The notes: generated by a model not told the origin, from the letters alone. A DNA stretch of 64,000 nt from Phocoena phocoena (GCF_963924675.1 NC_089235.1:58516520-58580519); one strand, 5' to 3'; shown: positions 10,428 to 22,571, counted from the stretch's first letter. A program made the numbers and translations.

Positions 10428-11312
10428 TCAACAACAAAAACCCTCTTGATTAAAAAATGGGCAAAAGACTTGAAGATACGTATCTCCAAAGAAGATATAC
10501 AAACGGCCAATTAGTCCATAAGAAAGATGGTCAGTATCACTAATCCGTAGGGAAATGCAAATCAAAACCACAATGAGATACCACTTCACAGCCATTAGGA
10601 TGGCTATTATAAAAACTGAACAACACAAAACCAGAAAATAACAAATGCTGACGAAGATGTGGAGAAACTGAAACTCTTGTGCAGTGCTGGTGGGACTGTA
10701 ACATGATACAGCTATGGAAAACAAACTGGTGGTATCTTAACAAATTAAAAACAGGATTACTATATTATCCAGCAATTTCAGTTCTGGGTATATACCCAAA
10801 AGATTTGAAAACAGGGACTCACATATTTGTACACACAGATTTATAACAGCATAATTCACAACAGCTAAAAGACAGAAGTAAACCAAGAATCCATCCATAA
10901 ATAAATGGATAAACAAAATGTGGTATACACATACAACAGAATATTATTCAGCCTTAAGAAGGAAGGAGATTCTGACATCTGCCATAACATGGTTGAATCT
11001 TAAAGACATTATGCTAAGTAAAATACGCCAGTCTCAGAAAGACAAATATTGTGCAATTCCACTTACACGAGCCACCTAGAATAATCGAATTCACAGAGAC
11101 AGAAAGTTGAATGGTGGTTACCAGCCATTAGGGAGATGGGAGTTAGTGTTTAAAGAGTCCATAGTTTCAGTCTGGGAAGATGGAAAGAATTCTGGAGATG
11201 GGTTGTGGTGATGGTTGCACAAATATGTGAACGCACTTAATGTCACTGACCTATACATTTAAAAATGGTTAAAATGGTAGATTTTGTTACGTATATTTTA
11301 CCACAATTATAA
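10428..11312 (+). mobile_element. Old L1M-type LINE, 3' end of ORF2 plus 3' UTR
   Basis: The end of ORF2 is recognisable ('gaaatgcaaatcaaaacca', 'tgagataccacttcac', 'ggtgggactgtaac', 'tctgggtatatacccaaaag'), followed by an L1MA/MB-type 3' UTR that finishes 'aaaatggttaaaatgg...ttttaccacaat'. The frame is broken. AAAAATGCAT occurs at both ends of the region (about 10402 and 11312) and may be a weak target duplication. Confidence 0.9.
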
Positions 11313-12370
11313 AAAATGCATTTGCTAATAAATACTGTACTTTACACATTACATATGTACACATATTGTATGAGATTGTTTATATAAATGATACACATTT
11401 TATTATAACTCATGGGTAACTTAAGAGGTTTTAACTGGTAATTTTTATTGTGTAATTATTGATTTTACAAGCTGAATTTCTAACCTAATCATTGTGTACG
11501 ATGCAACTGCACCGAATATGCTCCTCAAATTTTAAAAAGACTGGTTATGGCAGAAGGGTGAAACAAGGCAGCCTAGACATATGTTATGGACGAAAATATA
11601 GGGTACCGTATGATAGATAATTGTTCAAATCCCCAATAGTTTTCTCTGAATTCATTAGGTCACTAAGTATCCAAATCTCAAATGACATCTCCATTTCAGT
11701 TTTGACTGAGTAGCTATGGGTATCGGGGTGCCTTTTGTTTGGAAGAATCATTGGTCAAGATTCCAGCCAAGGACTTTTATTTCCTGGAAGTAAACGACAA
11801 GCTAAGTCAGCTTTATGTGAGTTCATATTGCTTTATGGATTTTTGCTGACAAAACACATCAAAATAGATTGCACATAAAAATTGGGGGTAAGCATTATAA
11901 CCAGCAGTTTAAAAGGAAAATGCATGAAAGCCATAAGAAATTGGAAACTTCAGTTTTATTACTTTCAAAAATTGTGTCAATCATCTAATCAACTGTCAGT
12001 TTAGCCATCCCTTTGTAATATGTTGTTGAAAACTCTACCATTGTCTACAGCCTCGTTCCTAAAGCACCCACACATTTTTCTCTTTTCAACATAAGGAATT
12101 CATTTTCTACTCATAGTACCTTTTGCTGCAATCACATTCAATTCTGTGGGTCTTGGTGACAAAGTAGCCCTGAGAGCTATTACTGGAAATAGAAATAGGA
12201 AACAGTGGGATCTCTGAGCCTGTTAACTTCCTTATTTCAGAATCTTAACAGGAGAGTGCAGATGGGTCACTGGGAAAGAAAAGCCATGTTTTGAAATGGC
12301 GAAAACTTCTTCTCAAGCATAACATCTACTTTGCAGCCACAGGAAAGGATATAATCCCTCTTTCCAGGTA
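11313..12370. other. Unassigned AT-rich sequence
   Basis: I see nothing I can support. At 12335-12367 a short acceptor-like TTTGCAG, 31 bases, then CAG|GTAAAA resemble splice signals, but no reading frame or neighbour confirms an exon. Confidence 0.4.
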
Positions 12371-12373
12371 AAA

Positions 12374-12676
12374 ATGGCAGAACTCAGTCACAAAAAGGCT
12401 TATTTCTGGCCCTTTTTAGAGTCAATTAAATTCATTTCTTTTGACAATCTAGAACCAGAAGAAAACCTCCTGTGTTTAATGTACTGTGCAAAGAAACAAG
12501 GAATGGGCATCGTGTGTGTCTTTAAAGGCAATGGAAAGTATTGGCCATTTAACACAGAGAAACCTCAGGGGCACATCAGAGACCCTGCAGCCAAAAGAGG
12601 AAGGGCTTATCTTGCCAGTCTTCCCATATCCTACATAGAAACTCCTAGTGGTGAATATGATCTAACTCTAACCTGA
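12374..12676 (+). other. Unassigned 100-codon open reading frame
   Basis: The frame opens with ATG in a good context (A at -3, G at +4) and runs 100 codons with a mixed, protein-like composition. Aromatic and Cys residues are spread through it (for example MYCAKK, YWPF, SYIETPSGEYDL). It overlaps no repeat that I recognise. I do not recognise a family, see no promoter or poly(A) signal at a suitable distance, and the start does not follow an obvious acceptor. Most probably it is a chance ORF. A processed-pseudogene fragment or a single exon is possible. Confidence 0.15.
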
Positions 12677-12901
12677 GGCTTAGTTATGTGATTGCCATCT
12701 CTCTTATTCTATGAAAGGCAACCCTGGCAGGATATTGGAATGATTGATTCTGTACTTAGAACTGAGATTTCAGTTGATAGCGTTATCAGAAAATCTGAAA
12801 ACCATGCTCCCTGGTCTACCTGGAAACTTGATTTTTTGCCAACAGGGGTATCCATCAAGGAATACCTTTCACTTTAAAAGCACCAGAGTTTCAATACTGA
12901 A

Positions 12902-12979
12902 ACTCTGAGTTTCAATTGAAAGGGAGAGAGGGAAAGGAAAACTCAGAGTTTCAACTGAAAGGGAGAGAGGGAAAGGAAA
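12902..12979. repeat. Two tandem 39-bp units
   Basis: Unit 1 (12902-12940) and unit 2 (12941-12979) differ at 2 positions. Each starts ACTC(T/A)GAGTTTCAA and ends with the purine-rich GGGAGAGAGGGAAAGGAAA. A partial third copy of the first half (CAGAGTTTCAATACTGA) lies just upstream at 12884-12900. Confidence 0.9.
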
Positions 12980-13855
12980 ACAATCATATCTATATCCAGG
13001 TTATGCATCTCATTATTTTACATTTATTTCATAAATATTCCTAAACCTTTCTCAAGTCCTCTACATGAGATCTGTTCTATGGGAATAAATGTGAAGACTT
13101 CTCTCCCCCAGGCATCTGTCCAAGTGCCAACAACAATTTCTACCTCTCTACATCTCATCACAAAATATCTAATGTCAATTAGAGGCATTGGGACTGTCAC
13201 TCTTAGAAGACAGGGAGTCTGTCTTGTTCAAGCTTTACCTCCTCAAGTTTTGCATGTGGCTTTGCCAAGGTGGGCAGTCATTCATTGCTTGCTGAACTTG
13301 AATCTTATCGCAATATGCTTTATTTATTTCAGCAGCCATCATCTCAGTGGATTTCTCTGAAAAAGCTGCTTGTTCAAAACACTGTAATAATGAGGATTCC
13401 AAGAGCTGCTGTTGTTGTGTTTTAAGTAACCTAAATCTTAAGAACTTTAATTCTTGGCCTTACATGTATCAACTTCAGTAGCTATAAGTAATTATTTTCA
13501 TTCTATCGGTGCAGATAATGTTTATTGGCTTATACAAGGGTTGGAAATGTTACAGCTAGGAACATGGCCCATATTTCGTGATGACTACTCTTATGATTTA
13601 CCATACTTTTTAATATTTTCAATGTTTTATTTTCTCATATCGGGGAAGAATTAATTTGGTGATATTCTATGATTCATGATACTGGACAAGACTCTGTACG
13701 CAGCAATGTGGAGAGAAAGTTCCCATAATTCTAGGCAATGAGTCAGATTCCAACAGGTCTCTGTGGCTGTCTCTCTTGACTGCCAATGTGTAGACAGGAT
13801 GATTAACTCAGCAGTTACTGCGGGCTTGGTGGTATGTAAGAAGTGAAAAAAGCAG
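12980..13855. other. Unassigned sequence
   Basis: No gene is supported. Open frames at 13079-13360 and 13454-13654 (plus) and 13651-13926 (minus) have no recognised domain or splice context. Confidence 0.4.
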
Positions 13856-13859
13856 TGCC

Positions 13860-14045
13860 TCTGATTCCCATGTTCAACACAGCTTATCATCTCACTGGTG
13901 AGATCAAAAGAACAGATAGGAAACAATAAGATACTGAGAGTTTAAACCATGGGGCATCAGCTACTTCAGCAAGGATCGGGCAAGCCTCCTTGAAGAAGTG
14001 AGATTTAAATCAGGCCTCGCAAGAAGACTATACTTTGAAAATACA
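13860..14045 (-). mobile_element. L2 relic (weak)
   Basis: 'caagcctccttgaagaagtg' followed by 'agatttaaatcaggcctcg' resembles the reverse complement of the L2 region found at 36690-36740. It is strongly diverged. Confidence 0.4.
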
Positions 14046-14058
14046 AAAGAAAACTCAT

Positions 14059-14270
14059 GGGCTTCCCTGGTGGCGCAGTGGTTGAGAGTCCGCCTGCCGA
14101 TGCAGGGGACACGGGGTCGTGCCCCGGTCCGGGAGGATCCCACATACCGCGGAGCGGCTGGGCCCATGAGCCATGGCCGCTGAGCCTGCGCGTCCGGAGC
14201 CTGTGCTCCGCAACGGGAGAGGCCACAACAGTGAGAGGCCCGTGTACCGCAAAAAAAAAAAAAAAAAAAT
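14059..14270 (+). mobile_element. CHR-type SINE
   Basis: A near-consensus head (CTTCCCTGGTGGCGCAGTGG), B-box-like GGGTCGTGCC, body, and a 20-base A-tail from about 14250. Any target duplication is unclear. It is among the least diverged copies in the window. Confidence 0.95.
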
Positions 14271-14274
14271 CAAC

Positions 14275-15015
14275 AAAAAAACCCTCACTACAGGATATAG
14301 AGAATAAAATGTAATATATTGTGTTATTAAAAAAAAAACGATAAATAAAATATACATGTGTTTTAATTTTCTCGTGTTTGAAGAAAGAAACACAAGAATC
14401 TAAAAATGTGGCTAATCATGAGCGTGATTGATACGAACAGGATGGAAAAGACAAATCTAAATGTAATGTTTTTGTATTGTTCTGATGTTTGAATCATATG
14501 GATTATTTCCTCAAAAGAGTAAACTAAATTTTAAGAAGAATGAGAGAATGCATCCTAAGAATTTTCTTCTCTAAATGCAATGAAGTTTAAGAATTTTGGA
14601 AGAAAAATGTGTTCTGTGGGCAAAAAAGTATGGAAAAGACTGGCTTAAACAAATTTAGGAATTCTTTACTTCCAGGTATTTCAGGGAATTCTGTAGGCTA
14701 GTTATCATTGTTAGTAACCAATGGGTAGTTAATATTTGACAGCATTTGCCAAATGTATCCAAATTTACTTTTTCTTTCTTTCTGAAAGCACCTATTAATA
14801 TCTTAAAGAGCAAAGTTTGAGAAATCCTATCCTACGTATTAAAACGGCATGTTAATAAAATGCTCAACGAGGCAAAAAAAAATGTGTGAGAGTGAGAAAG
14901 AACATGGCTACCGTGAAGAACAAGGGTACTGATTTGACTGAAGGGGTGAAGAGGTGAGGGAGTGATGGCCAATGACTTTGCATGTGAAGAGTAAACACAT
15001 CATCCTTGGTACCCT
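14275..15015. other. Unassigned AT-rich sequence
   Basis: No gene or repeat is recognised. Confidence 0.4.
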
Positions 15016-15017
15016 GA

Positions 15018-15065
15018 ATGGTGCCTGGTACACAGTCTGTCCTCAATTACTGTTTATTGAGTTCA
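15018..15065 (+). mobile_element. L2 3' terminus fragment
   Basis: 'atggtgcctggtacacagtc' and 'tgtttattgagttcaactgaa' correspond to the final bases of L2. Confidence 0.55.
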
Positions 15066-15189
15066 ACTGAAGCAAATTAGGAAAGGTTTTTCAAAATCAA
15101 ACAGAGGAGTTTAGATTCAATATGATGAATTAATGAAGACTTCTTGATCACAGAAATGTCAAGGTTTAAGTGATCATGCTTTGGAAGAT

Positions 15190-15405
15190 TGAGTGTGGGA
15201 GCAGGGAGCACATCAGCTTTGGATTCAGGTGAGCCTGTCTGTTTTTATGACCATGGGCAAATTGCTAAACTCTTCTGAACTTCATTTTCTTCATAAAGAA
15301 ATGGGGAGGTAACACCCATCTTTTAGGATTAATGTGAGGATTAAATGAAATAATACATGCCTAGTTCCTAGCATGGAGTCTTATAAATTCTAGCTATTTT
15401 TTACT
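15190..15405 (-). mobile_element. MIR relic
   Basis: 'tttggattcaggtgagcctg', 'tgaccatgggcaaattgcta', 'ttcattttcttcataaagaa' and 'ttaatgtgaggattaaatga' follow the reverse-complement MIR order. Confidence 0.8.
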
Positions 15406-15655
15406 AGCTGGACAATGACATTATAAGCTAGTTGAAAAACGTAAGAGGAAATCAATAGGGAAGTAAAGGCAGCCTGGAACAGGGTGAGGGTAGTGTAAAT
15501 GCATAAGAGAGACTCAAAGAAAAAAAACCAACAACAGGATCTGACTTTTAGAAGGGGACTTTCTACCTTTAAACATAATCATATTTTCCCAATTACTTTC
15601 TTAAATATCTTTTAGAGGGTTCTGACTTGATCAGCAAAGTCTTTATGGGGTTTTC

Positions 15656-15961
15656 TTTTTTCTTTTTTTTTGACCATGTTGGGTTTCGTTGCTGCACGTG
15701 GGCTCTCTCTAGCTGCGGTGAGCGGGGGGGGGGTACTCTTGGTTGCAGCACGCGGGCTTCTCATTGCAGACGCTTCTCTTGTTGCAGAGCACAACAAGCT
15801 CTAGGTGCGCAAGCTTCAGTTATTGCCGCGTGTGGGCTCAGTAGTTGTGGCGCACGGGCTTAGTTTCTCTGAGGCATGTGGGATCTTCCTGGACCAGGGC
15901 TCGAACCCATGTCCCCTGCATTGGCAGGCGGATTCTTAACTGCTGCACCACCAGGGAAGTC
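15656..15961 (-). mobile_element. Long (~300-bp) CHR-family SINE
   Basis: The tRNA-like head at the right end (GACTTCCCTGGTGGTGCAGC on the minus strand) and the middle are shared with the short CHR copies. This copy also keeps an extra 3' part (reverse complement of 'tgggctctctctagctgc'), so it is an older or full-length subtype. CTTTATGGGGTTTTCT before it and CTTATGGAGTTTTCT after it are an imperfect target duplication. A 10-base G-run sits at 15724-15733. Confidence 0.9.
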
Positions 15962-16035
15962 TTATGGAGTTTTCTTAAAAAACAAAGAGAACATATTTTC
16001 TGGGGCAGAAAATAAACATAAAAAGTGATATTCTT

Positions 16036-16326
16036 TTTTTTTTAATTAATTTTTTTATATTTGGCTGTGTTGGGTCTTTGTTTCTGTGCAAGGGCTTTCT
16101 CTAGTTGCGGCAAGCGGGGGCCACTCTTCATCGCGGGGTGCGGGCCCGTCACTATCATGGCCTCTCTTGTTGGGAGCACAGGCTCCAGACACGCAGGCTC
16201 AGTAGTTGTGGCTCACGGGCCTAGTTGCTCTGCGGCATGTGGGATCTTCCCGGACCAGGGCTCGACCCCGTGTCCCCTGCATTGGCAGGCGGATTCTCAA
16301 CCACTGCGCCACCAGGGAAGCCCAAG
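16036..16326 (-). mobile_element. Long CHR-family SINE with target duplication
   Basis: It has the same long subtype architecture as the neighbour at 15656-15961, ending in a T-run with 'ttaattaattttttta'. AAGTGATATTCTT at 16023-16035 is repeated at 16327-16339. Two same-strand long SINEs only 75 bp apart came from separate insertions, since their target duplications differ. Confidence 0.93.
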
Positions 16327-16339
16327 AAGTGATATTCTT

Positions 16340-17210
16340 AATAGAGGGGCACTCTGAAAGGTCAGCAGTGTATTCCAACCTCAGGGCTTAATTTACAAAT
16401 GTAAAATGGTAACGAGTTTTCTAGTGAATTAAAAGAGCGTTGGTTTATTTCGGCAAATGATTATGTGGAGGATTCCATTCTAAGAACCAGCACAGCCCAC
16501 CATGCAGATTTATAAAAAATAAGTATACGTGAAGAAAAGTTTAAATATGAATTTATATTAGCAACTCATGCTTGCTTAGAACGGTAGTGATAAGGAAAGA
16601 AATGTGAATGTGTCCTATTAAAGGAATAATATCAGGCTTCCTGCCAAAAGGCACTGTCCTTGCCTGAAGCCTTTTTAAGTAAGATGTGTCCCACCTTTAC
16701 TTCCCCAAACAGGAAAAGAAAGAGATAAAGATGAGTCATTATGCTCACTCTGTTAACAAAATGATAAATTTAACTAGAAAAGAAGCTTACATGAAAAGTA
16801 TATTTTTCCTGAAAAATCATTTTAACTTTTGGCTTTACCTAAGTGTCATGAGAGATGAGCTATCTTTCCTGAGTCATACAGACTCAAAGGAAACGGAACT
16901 GGTCTTTGTTGCCAAAAAAAAAAAATCAGAGATAAATATTCAATGAGGGTGCAGAGTTATCTAAGCTGCAATAGTGTAGAGCATATGTGATTCCTCCACA
17001 GCCACCCATGAATAATTCCTGAGCAGAACTGGGTTTTTCTTTTCTTTCTGATAATCAGACCCCAACACAGAAACCATGTGCGGGTCTCCACCGCTTTGGT
17101 GGAGACTCTGGAATCTGCTTTGAACAACGGTTATGACAAACTAGTGCCATTGTACAAACTCTTATCCCCAAGCCTCTTAGCAACCCGTCTCCAATCACAG
17201 AAGGAAGAAA
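16340..17210. other. Unassigned sequence
   Basis: No gene or repeat is recognised. The 86-codon plus-strand frame at 16686-16946 is AT-rich and unsupported. Confidence 0.4.
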
Positions 17211-17214
17211 AAGG

Positions 17215-17690
17215 ATCTAAGCATGCCACTCTCTTATTTAAAATCCTTCAATAAAAATCCTTTGAGGATAAATTCCAAACACTGGAATATGTAAAGGAGT
17301 AGATCTGAGTCCTTTCTACTGCTTAGGATCTCACATTGTCCCCAGCAAGTAGCTAATAAATGGCTAATGAATGGCTTGAGGTTTTCTGATTTTTCCTCCT
17401 GGTCAGGTTTGGAACACCCTCTCCCTTCTACACTCATCCTAGAGCAATCAATGGTAGTGCCATGCTATTCAGAAAGTGTTCTTTGATCATCCCCTGCAAA
17501 GCCCACCAGACTTAGTGCTTTCGTTGCATCTCTCTCATACTACTTATCTCTTCTAATCACATTGTGTTTAATTGCTTTCTCTCCCACTAGCTTATGAACT
17601 TTGTGAGAGCAGGACTCCGTTCCTGTATCCCTAGCACGCAGCACAGTTTGTGGCAGCTAGTAGATACTGGCAAATAAATGAAGTGAATGA
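17215..17690 (+). mobile_element. L2 LINE 3' end
   Basis: 'aaaatccttcaataaaaatc', 'ggataaattccaaacactgg', 'gcttatgaactttgtgagag', 'caggactccgttcctgtatc' and 'ggcaaataaatgaagtgaatg' follow the L2 3' UTR order to its end. Confidence 0.8.
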
Positions 17691-17827
17691 AACTCAATTA
17701 GATTTCCACTACAAATGGCTTAATCCAGGTTTCAGAAACAGCTGAGGTCAGTGACAATTCTTAGGTACATCTAAGTTTTCCATAGATCATTGAGGCTGTT
17801 CAGTTTCTCAGTCTAGCTCCCTTGGAA

Positions 17828-17928
17828 TATATAATATTTTTTTAAAAATCTTTCTCTTTACTTCAAATTCTTTCCCTATATATAATATTTTTAAAAAACC
17901 CTTTCTCTTTACTTCAAATTCTTTCCCT
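17828..17928. repeat. Two tandem 51-bp units
   Basis: TATATAATATTTTT...TTTCTCTTTACTTCAAATT is repeated head to tail with period 51 (starts 17828 and 17879). The copies differ at a few positions in the T/A run only, so the duplication is recent or conserved. Confidence 0.9.
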
Positions 17929-18962
17929 ACGTAAGAATCACCAAGAAGACACTTGAACTCTAGATAAACCAGGAATTTCACATTCTTGGCAAACACTTCA
18001 AGGTTCTTTCTTCCCTGAAAGGAACCCTCTTCTATGAATCTGATAGAAAACTATGGTCCTTTTCTTATTCTCCTTGCTAGAGGCCATTTAGTGAATGCAG
18101 TGTGGCTTTTCTAGAGAAATCTGAGTGATCGGTGGAAATAAAACAAAAATACCACTGGAATGATATCAATCAGACTTATACCAGGAATATAAATTTCTAT
18201 TCATCAGTCTCCTCATTTCAACATGCACACTGAAAAAAATGAAGGTTTAAAATGGAAATGTTGGGGTGTGCCTGCCCCTTGCCACAGAGACAGGGAATTT
18301 TTTACTACTTTTGGGCTGAGTGACATAGAGATGAAGAAGGCAGCTTCTTTGTTTCATGATAGTTTGATAAAGCAACTTCATTGTTCCTACTAGTGGCTTT
18401 AGTAAAACAAACATAATCCCCACTTAACTGCAGAGTACCTATATTCCCTAAATAAACTTACTATTCTCTTCCTAAATAGAATTGTCTTAACAGTAGCACA
18501 TTATATTCATCAAATATACACACACATATATGGTATCTATGTATGAGTGTCTGTGTGTGTATGTAATGAGTTTCCATGACTGTAACCCAAGCCTCCTCCC
18601 AAGATTATCCAAAACTTATCACATCATGTTGTCAGGAAGAACTCAACATTCTAGAGTCATCCTTTTTCTGTTTGTACAGTCTAACTATATGATAGTGATT
18701 GGGGTCTGTAGCTATCATTTGCCTTCTGAAATTACTTTGTCAGAAGCCGTACGGCTTTTTGTACCTTCAGGCATTATTTTTCTTTTAATTAAAAAAAAAA
18801 AAAGTTTAGGTGTGGTATTAGAAGTTACCACTCAAGAGTGTTCAAAGAGACCACATTTAATCAGAGTGAAAGGAAAGAGTAACATGGGGTAAATTGCTCT
18901 AGGCTTATCCTTCATGTTGTAGCCAGACTGGACTAAATGTCTCTTGCACTGGAGCTCTTTTT
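17929..18962. other. Unassigned sequence with TG/AC-rich patch
   Basis: An impure alternating purine/pyrimidine patch lies at 18518-18562. The 120-codon frame at 18530-18892 starts in this patch and ends past a 13-base A-run. It shows no domain and is treated as chance. Confidence 0.4.
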
Positions 18963-18976
18963 AAAAGACATTTTTG

Positions 18977-19178
18977 GGGCTTCCCTGGTGGCGCAGTGGT
19001 TGAGAGTCCGCCTGCCGATGCAGGGGATACGGGTTCGTGCCCCGGTCCGGGAAGATCCCACATGCCGCGGAGCGGCTGGGCCCGTGAGCCATGGCCGCTG
19101 GGCCTGCGCGTCTGGAGCCTGTGCTCCGCGGTGGGAGAGGCCGCATTGGTGAGAGGCCCGCATACCGCAAAAAAAAAA
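18977..19178 (+). mobile_element. CHR-type SINE with perfect 14-bp target duplication
   Basis: AAAAGACATTTTTG at 18963-18976 and 19179-19192 brackets a near-consensus SINE with an A-tail. The intact duplication and low divergence suggest a young insertion that could be polymorphic or lineage-specific. Confidence 0.96.
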
Positions 19179-19192
19179 AAAAGACATTTTTG

Positions 19193-20180
19193 CTGTCACA
19201 GAGTGTGTGGAATATGAGGGTCAGATCTCCCCATGACTGTCTCCCTCCACCATTCCTAAGCTTAGATATGGACCGTGAACCTGTAGATGGAAAGTGCCTC
19301 TGATAAAAGAGGAACCATCCGGAACACAGGCTTGCCAACAGAGGAAGAGTTCTGACGAAACAGCCAAAAATCAGGCTCAAATATCCAGCCTCTGCCATGT
19401 GAGTCTAAGGGAATGGGTTTATTCCTGTCGAGTTAAGAAATAACTCACAAGGCAGCAGGGGAACCAGACAACTCTGTTTCTTCCAAGAAGATAACTGAAC
19501 TATTGGCTGTTCTTCTGGAAAATAACCCCACATTGGAAGGGTGGGAAGAGACCCAGAATTCCTTACCAAAACGCTGCCAAACTTGAAAAATAGGAAATTC
19601 TGTCTTGGAAATTTTATTGATTTAAAAACATATTTGAATGACATTTAAAAAATCAGGGTCATGTTTGTCAGAAATTGAACTCAGGTGATCCTGAGTATTT
19701 TCATGGCAATAGATTTTTAAAAATACAGAAAAAATAGTTTTATTTATTTTCAAAGCTAGAGTTGTAATCTCCTGAAACCTAATACATAATTTTGGCCGAT
19801 ATTTTCATGTAGCCTCTTTCTTCTTCAATGCCTAGAGATACACGACCATAGTAATGATAAAGTCCTTCCATGCAAAATAGCTTAAAGTTTAAAAACATTT
19901 CACAATATTTTTTCAAATTAAAAATGTATTGAAAATGTTTATCAGACTATTCCTTTTTTTTGACCAACATGTCTTTGTCCTCGGGAGTGAGAAAATGAAA
20001 TTAGTGATGATTTTCCTAATCCAGAATAAATTTTCCTTTTGCCATGCATGCATTCTAGCCAGATGAGTGGGCAGTGATTTTGAAGGTTAACAATCTGCTT
20101 CAAGTCTTAGAAAGCAGGCAAGTCTCTAAAGAAAGAAGAAGAAAAAAAAAAAAAGCCTGGTCAACACAGACTTGAGATCT
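19193..20180. other. Unassigned AT-rich sequence
   Basis: Nothing is supported as a gene or repeat. Confidence 0.4.
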
Positions 20181-20410
20181 CCGTTTAGAGTTATGGGAAG
20201 TGCATGGACTTTAGTAATAAAGAGGAAAAAAAAATCCTGGCTCCGCTATTCATTAATGTTGTAATCTTAGGCAAATGGCTATTTTTGGCTGAGCCTCAGT
20301 TTCTCTATTTTGAAAATGGAGAAAGAAACATCTCCCAGAGAGGGCCTGACAGTTAAATGATTTATTGTCTATTAAATACCTAGCTTGGAGCCTGACTCAT
20401 GCTGTGGACT
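20181..20410 (-). mobile_element. MIR relic
   Basis: 'gtgcatggactttagtaata', 'cctggctccgctattcatta', 'gagcctcagtttctctattt' and 'gcttggagcctgactcatgc' are in reverse-complement MIR order. Confidence 0.8.
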
Positions 20411-22556
20411 CTCAACCAAAATTATTTCCCTTGCCCTCTTCTCTCCTTCACACTATTCTTGCTTTTTCTTGCTTTCTGACTATACTGACCGCTCCTTCTC
20501 CTTTTTTTTTTTTTTTTAACTGAAACTAAAGGAATGAAAAGCTACCCTGACTTCTAAAAGTTAAGAAATCTGTGGTGCAACAGGCACATCCTGTCTCTGT
20601 GTGGCTTGAGTTATTCAGCATTATTCGTCGATCCAGTCGATCCATAGCCGCTTCTAAGCACAGGATCATTCCTGAAAGTTACTCCATAGAAGCCCTTTTA
20701 GGTAAAACATTTCATTAATCCCAGCTACTCCACTGCAGAGTAATATGTGATCACTGAATTCTGCTGACCTAGCGAAGTCATCTCTAACTTTATTTCTGAT
20801 AGCCTTTAATTAGGATGGTCCAAAACAGCTTGAAAATATTTAATGCCGACACTCTTCCCCAAAAGCAAAACCTTCTGTAAGGTCTTTTCTGTGATTTGTC
20901 CTTTTATGTCAGTAGATTTGACGATCTTTCAGCATGGAAACACAAAGAGGGAAAAGGGGAGGGGGATAAAGAGAGAACCCAGGAGGGGAGTTGGGGAGAG
21001 AGGAAAGAAATCACAGAAAATTCTCAGCTTTGTGAGTGTTACAAATTGTGTTCCAAGTCATTTGCCCAAATTTGTCGCCAGATAGCTGAGATCTGTGAGT
21101 AAAGGTTGGAAGGACTGTCCGAAACAAACAAACAAACAAAAAACCTTTATGTCAACACAGCCTCTGTTTTTGTGACTGGGGCTTTTAAGAACAAAATATC
21201 ACTTTTCCTAAAAAGCGAACTCTTAAATTAACAGTATTTTCAACCCCAAGTGTCCCCCCTCCCCGCCCCTGCCTCCAGCAAATAAAGCTTCAGAAATGCA
21301 ACACCTATCAAATATTTCCTCAGAAATGCCAGATTGCTGGGATCGTAAAGAGTTCTACTTTTTTTTTTTTTCTTTTTGACATTTAGACAGATTGAGTTTG
21401 AGAGAGGAAGTGACTCTGAGTCCAGACTGCCCTGCACCACTGTCAGAGGAAAGAACTGAAGTCAAATGAAGTGATAGTATACTGAAGAATATTTAACAGA
21501 GCGCAAGGCAGAGGAAAATGGCAATCTGGGAATATACAACTGATCCCCAAAATAGACAGTCTCCAGTGCCAGAACAGATGCCAAGTACAGTAGATCATAA
21601 AATGGTAAAATTACCTCTGCCCTGTGGGCTGTGTGTTGACACAGGGGAAATAGCTCCCCAACAGTCAGAGTAGCCGGGTCTCAGTTCCCCGTCACAGGGA
21701 TCATTTGTCATGGACTCTGCCAACTTTCCTTTCTACTCCTTTCTGTATATTCATTGGTGAGAAAGCTGTAAGTAACCCCCTTAATGACTGCTACATGCTG
21801 CCGTGGGATTAATGACAGATAAAGTACTGCTCTGAGCTCTCGTGTCAGGTTGTGAATGAAATCAGAGGGTTCTGTGGAGGATATTTGCAAAGCTCTTTCC
21901 ATTTCGTGGAAGACTCAAGGTGACAAGGGACATTTAGATTTCTCCCTCAAGGAAAGATAAATAGAGTGACAAAGGAAAAATACACCCCCTTCTATGTGCT
22001 TAATAAAAGCACCTGCCACCTTCTGGGGGGAAAGGGGTAAGAATGCTTACGTGGCGTCTCAGAATGATGTAAAGGTTGAACAATAGGCCAAACAAGCCTC
22101 CGTCATGTGCTGAAAGCCACAGAGAGAGGAACGATGCTTCCAGGGGGAGGCATCTGTCCAAAGAAGACAGCTACCTCATCTTCGTAGTGGAGCTGAGACT
22201 TACATTTGAAGAAGTCCTGTCTGTCTTTTTGCTGTATGGGTAAAAGAGAGTATCACTGTCCCTCACCTCTTGGCAAATTTTCACTGAACCTTTGTGCTGT
22301 GCACTTGACTCTTTGCTAACCAGCCACTGAAGGCTGAGATAATCACGAACAGAAAGAAGTAAGAAAAGTTTTTTGTCCTAAGTTTCTTTTTCTTTTTTTC
22401 CCTTTTTCTGCCTTTTTACCTTCCATCATTTCTATTTTTTTTCTTTCAAACTCAAAGACACTGTGTAATATCTTATACAAAGGACAAACAAACAAAGAAA
22501 AATAAACCAAGTAAAAGAGAAGGGATGGATAAATGAGTAAGGATAAATGACCAAAG
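20411..22556. other. Unassigned sequence, 2.1 kb
   Basis: It contains a T-run at 20503-20517, a purine-rich patch at 20940-21010 and (AAAC)n at 21124-21142. Small open frames on both strands show no domains. Confidence 0.4.
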
Positions 22557-22571
22557 AAAGAGCCAAAAGAG

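Noticed and set aside
14059..14270. Functional tRNA-Glu gene in the SINE heads
   Set aside because: The A/B-box-like head is tRNA-derived, but no copy keeps a full cloverleaf or a 3' terminator. All are SINE bodies.
18530..18892. 120-codon plus-strand ORF
   Set aside because: It begins in a TG-rich repeat, passes an A-run, and shows no domain or splice context.
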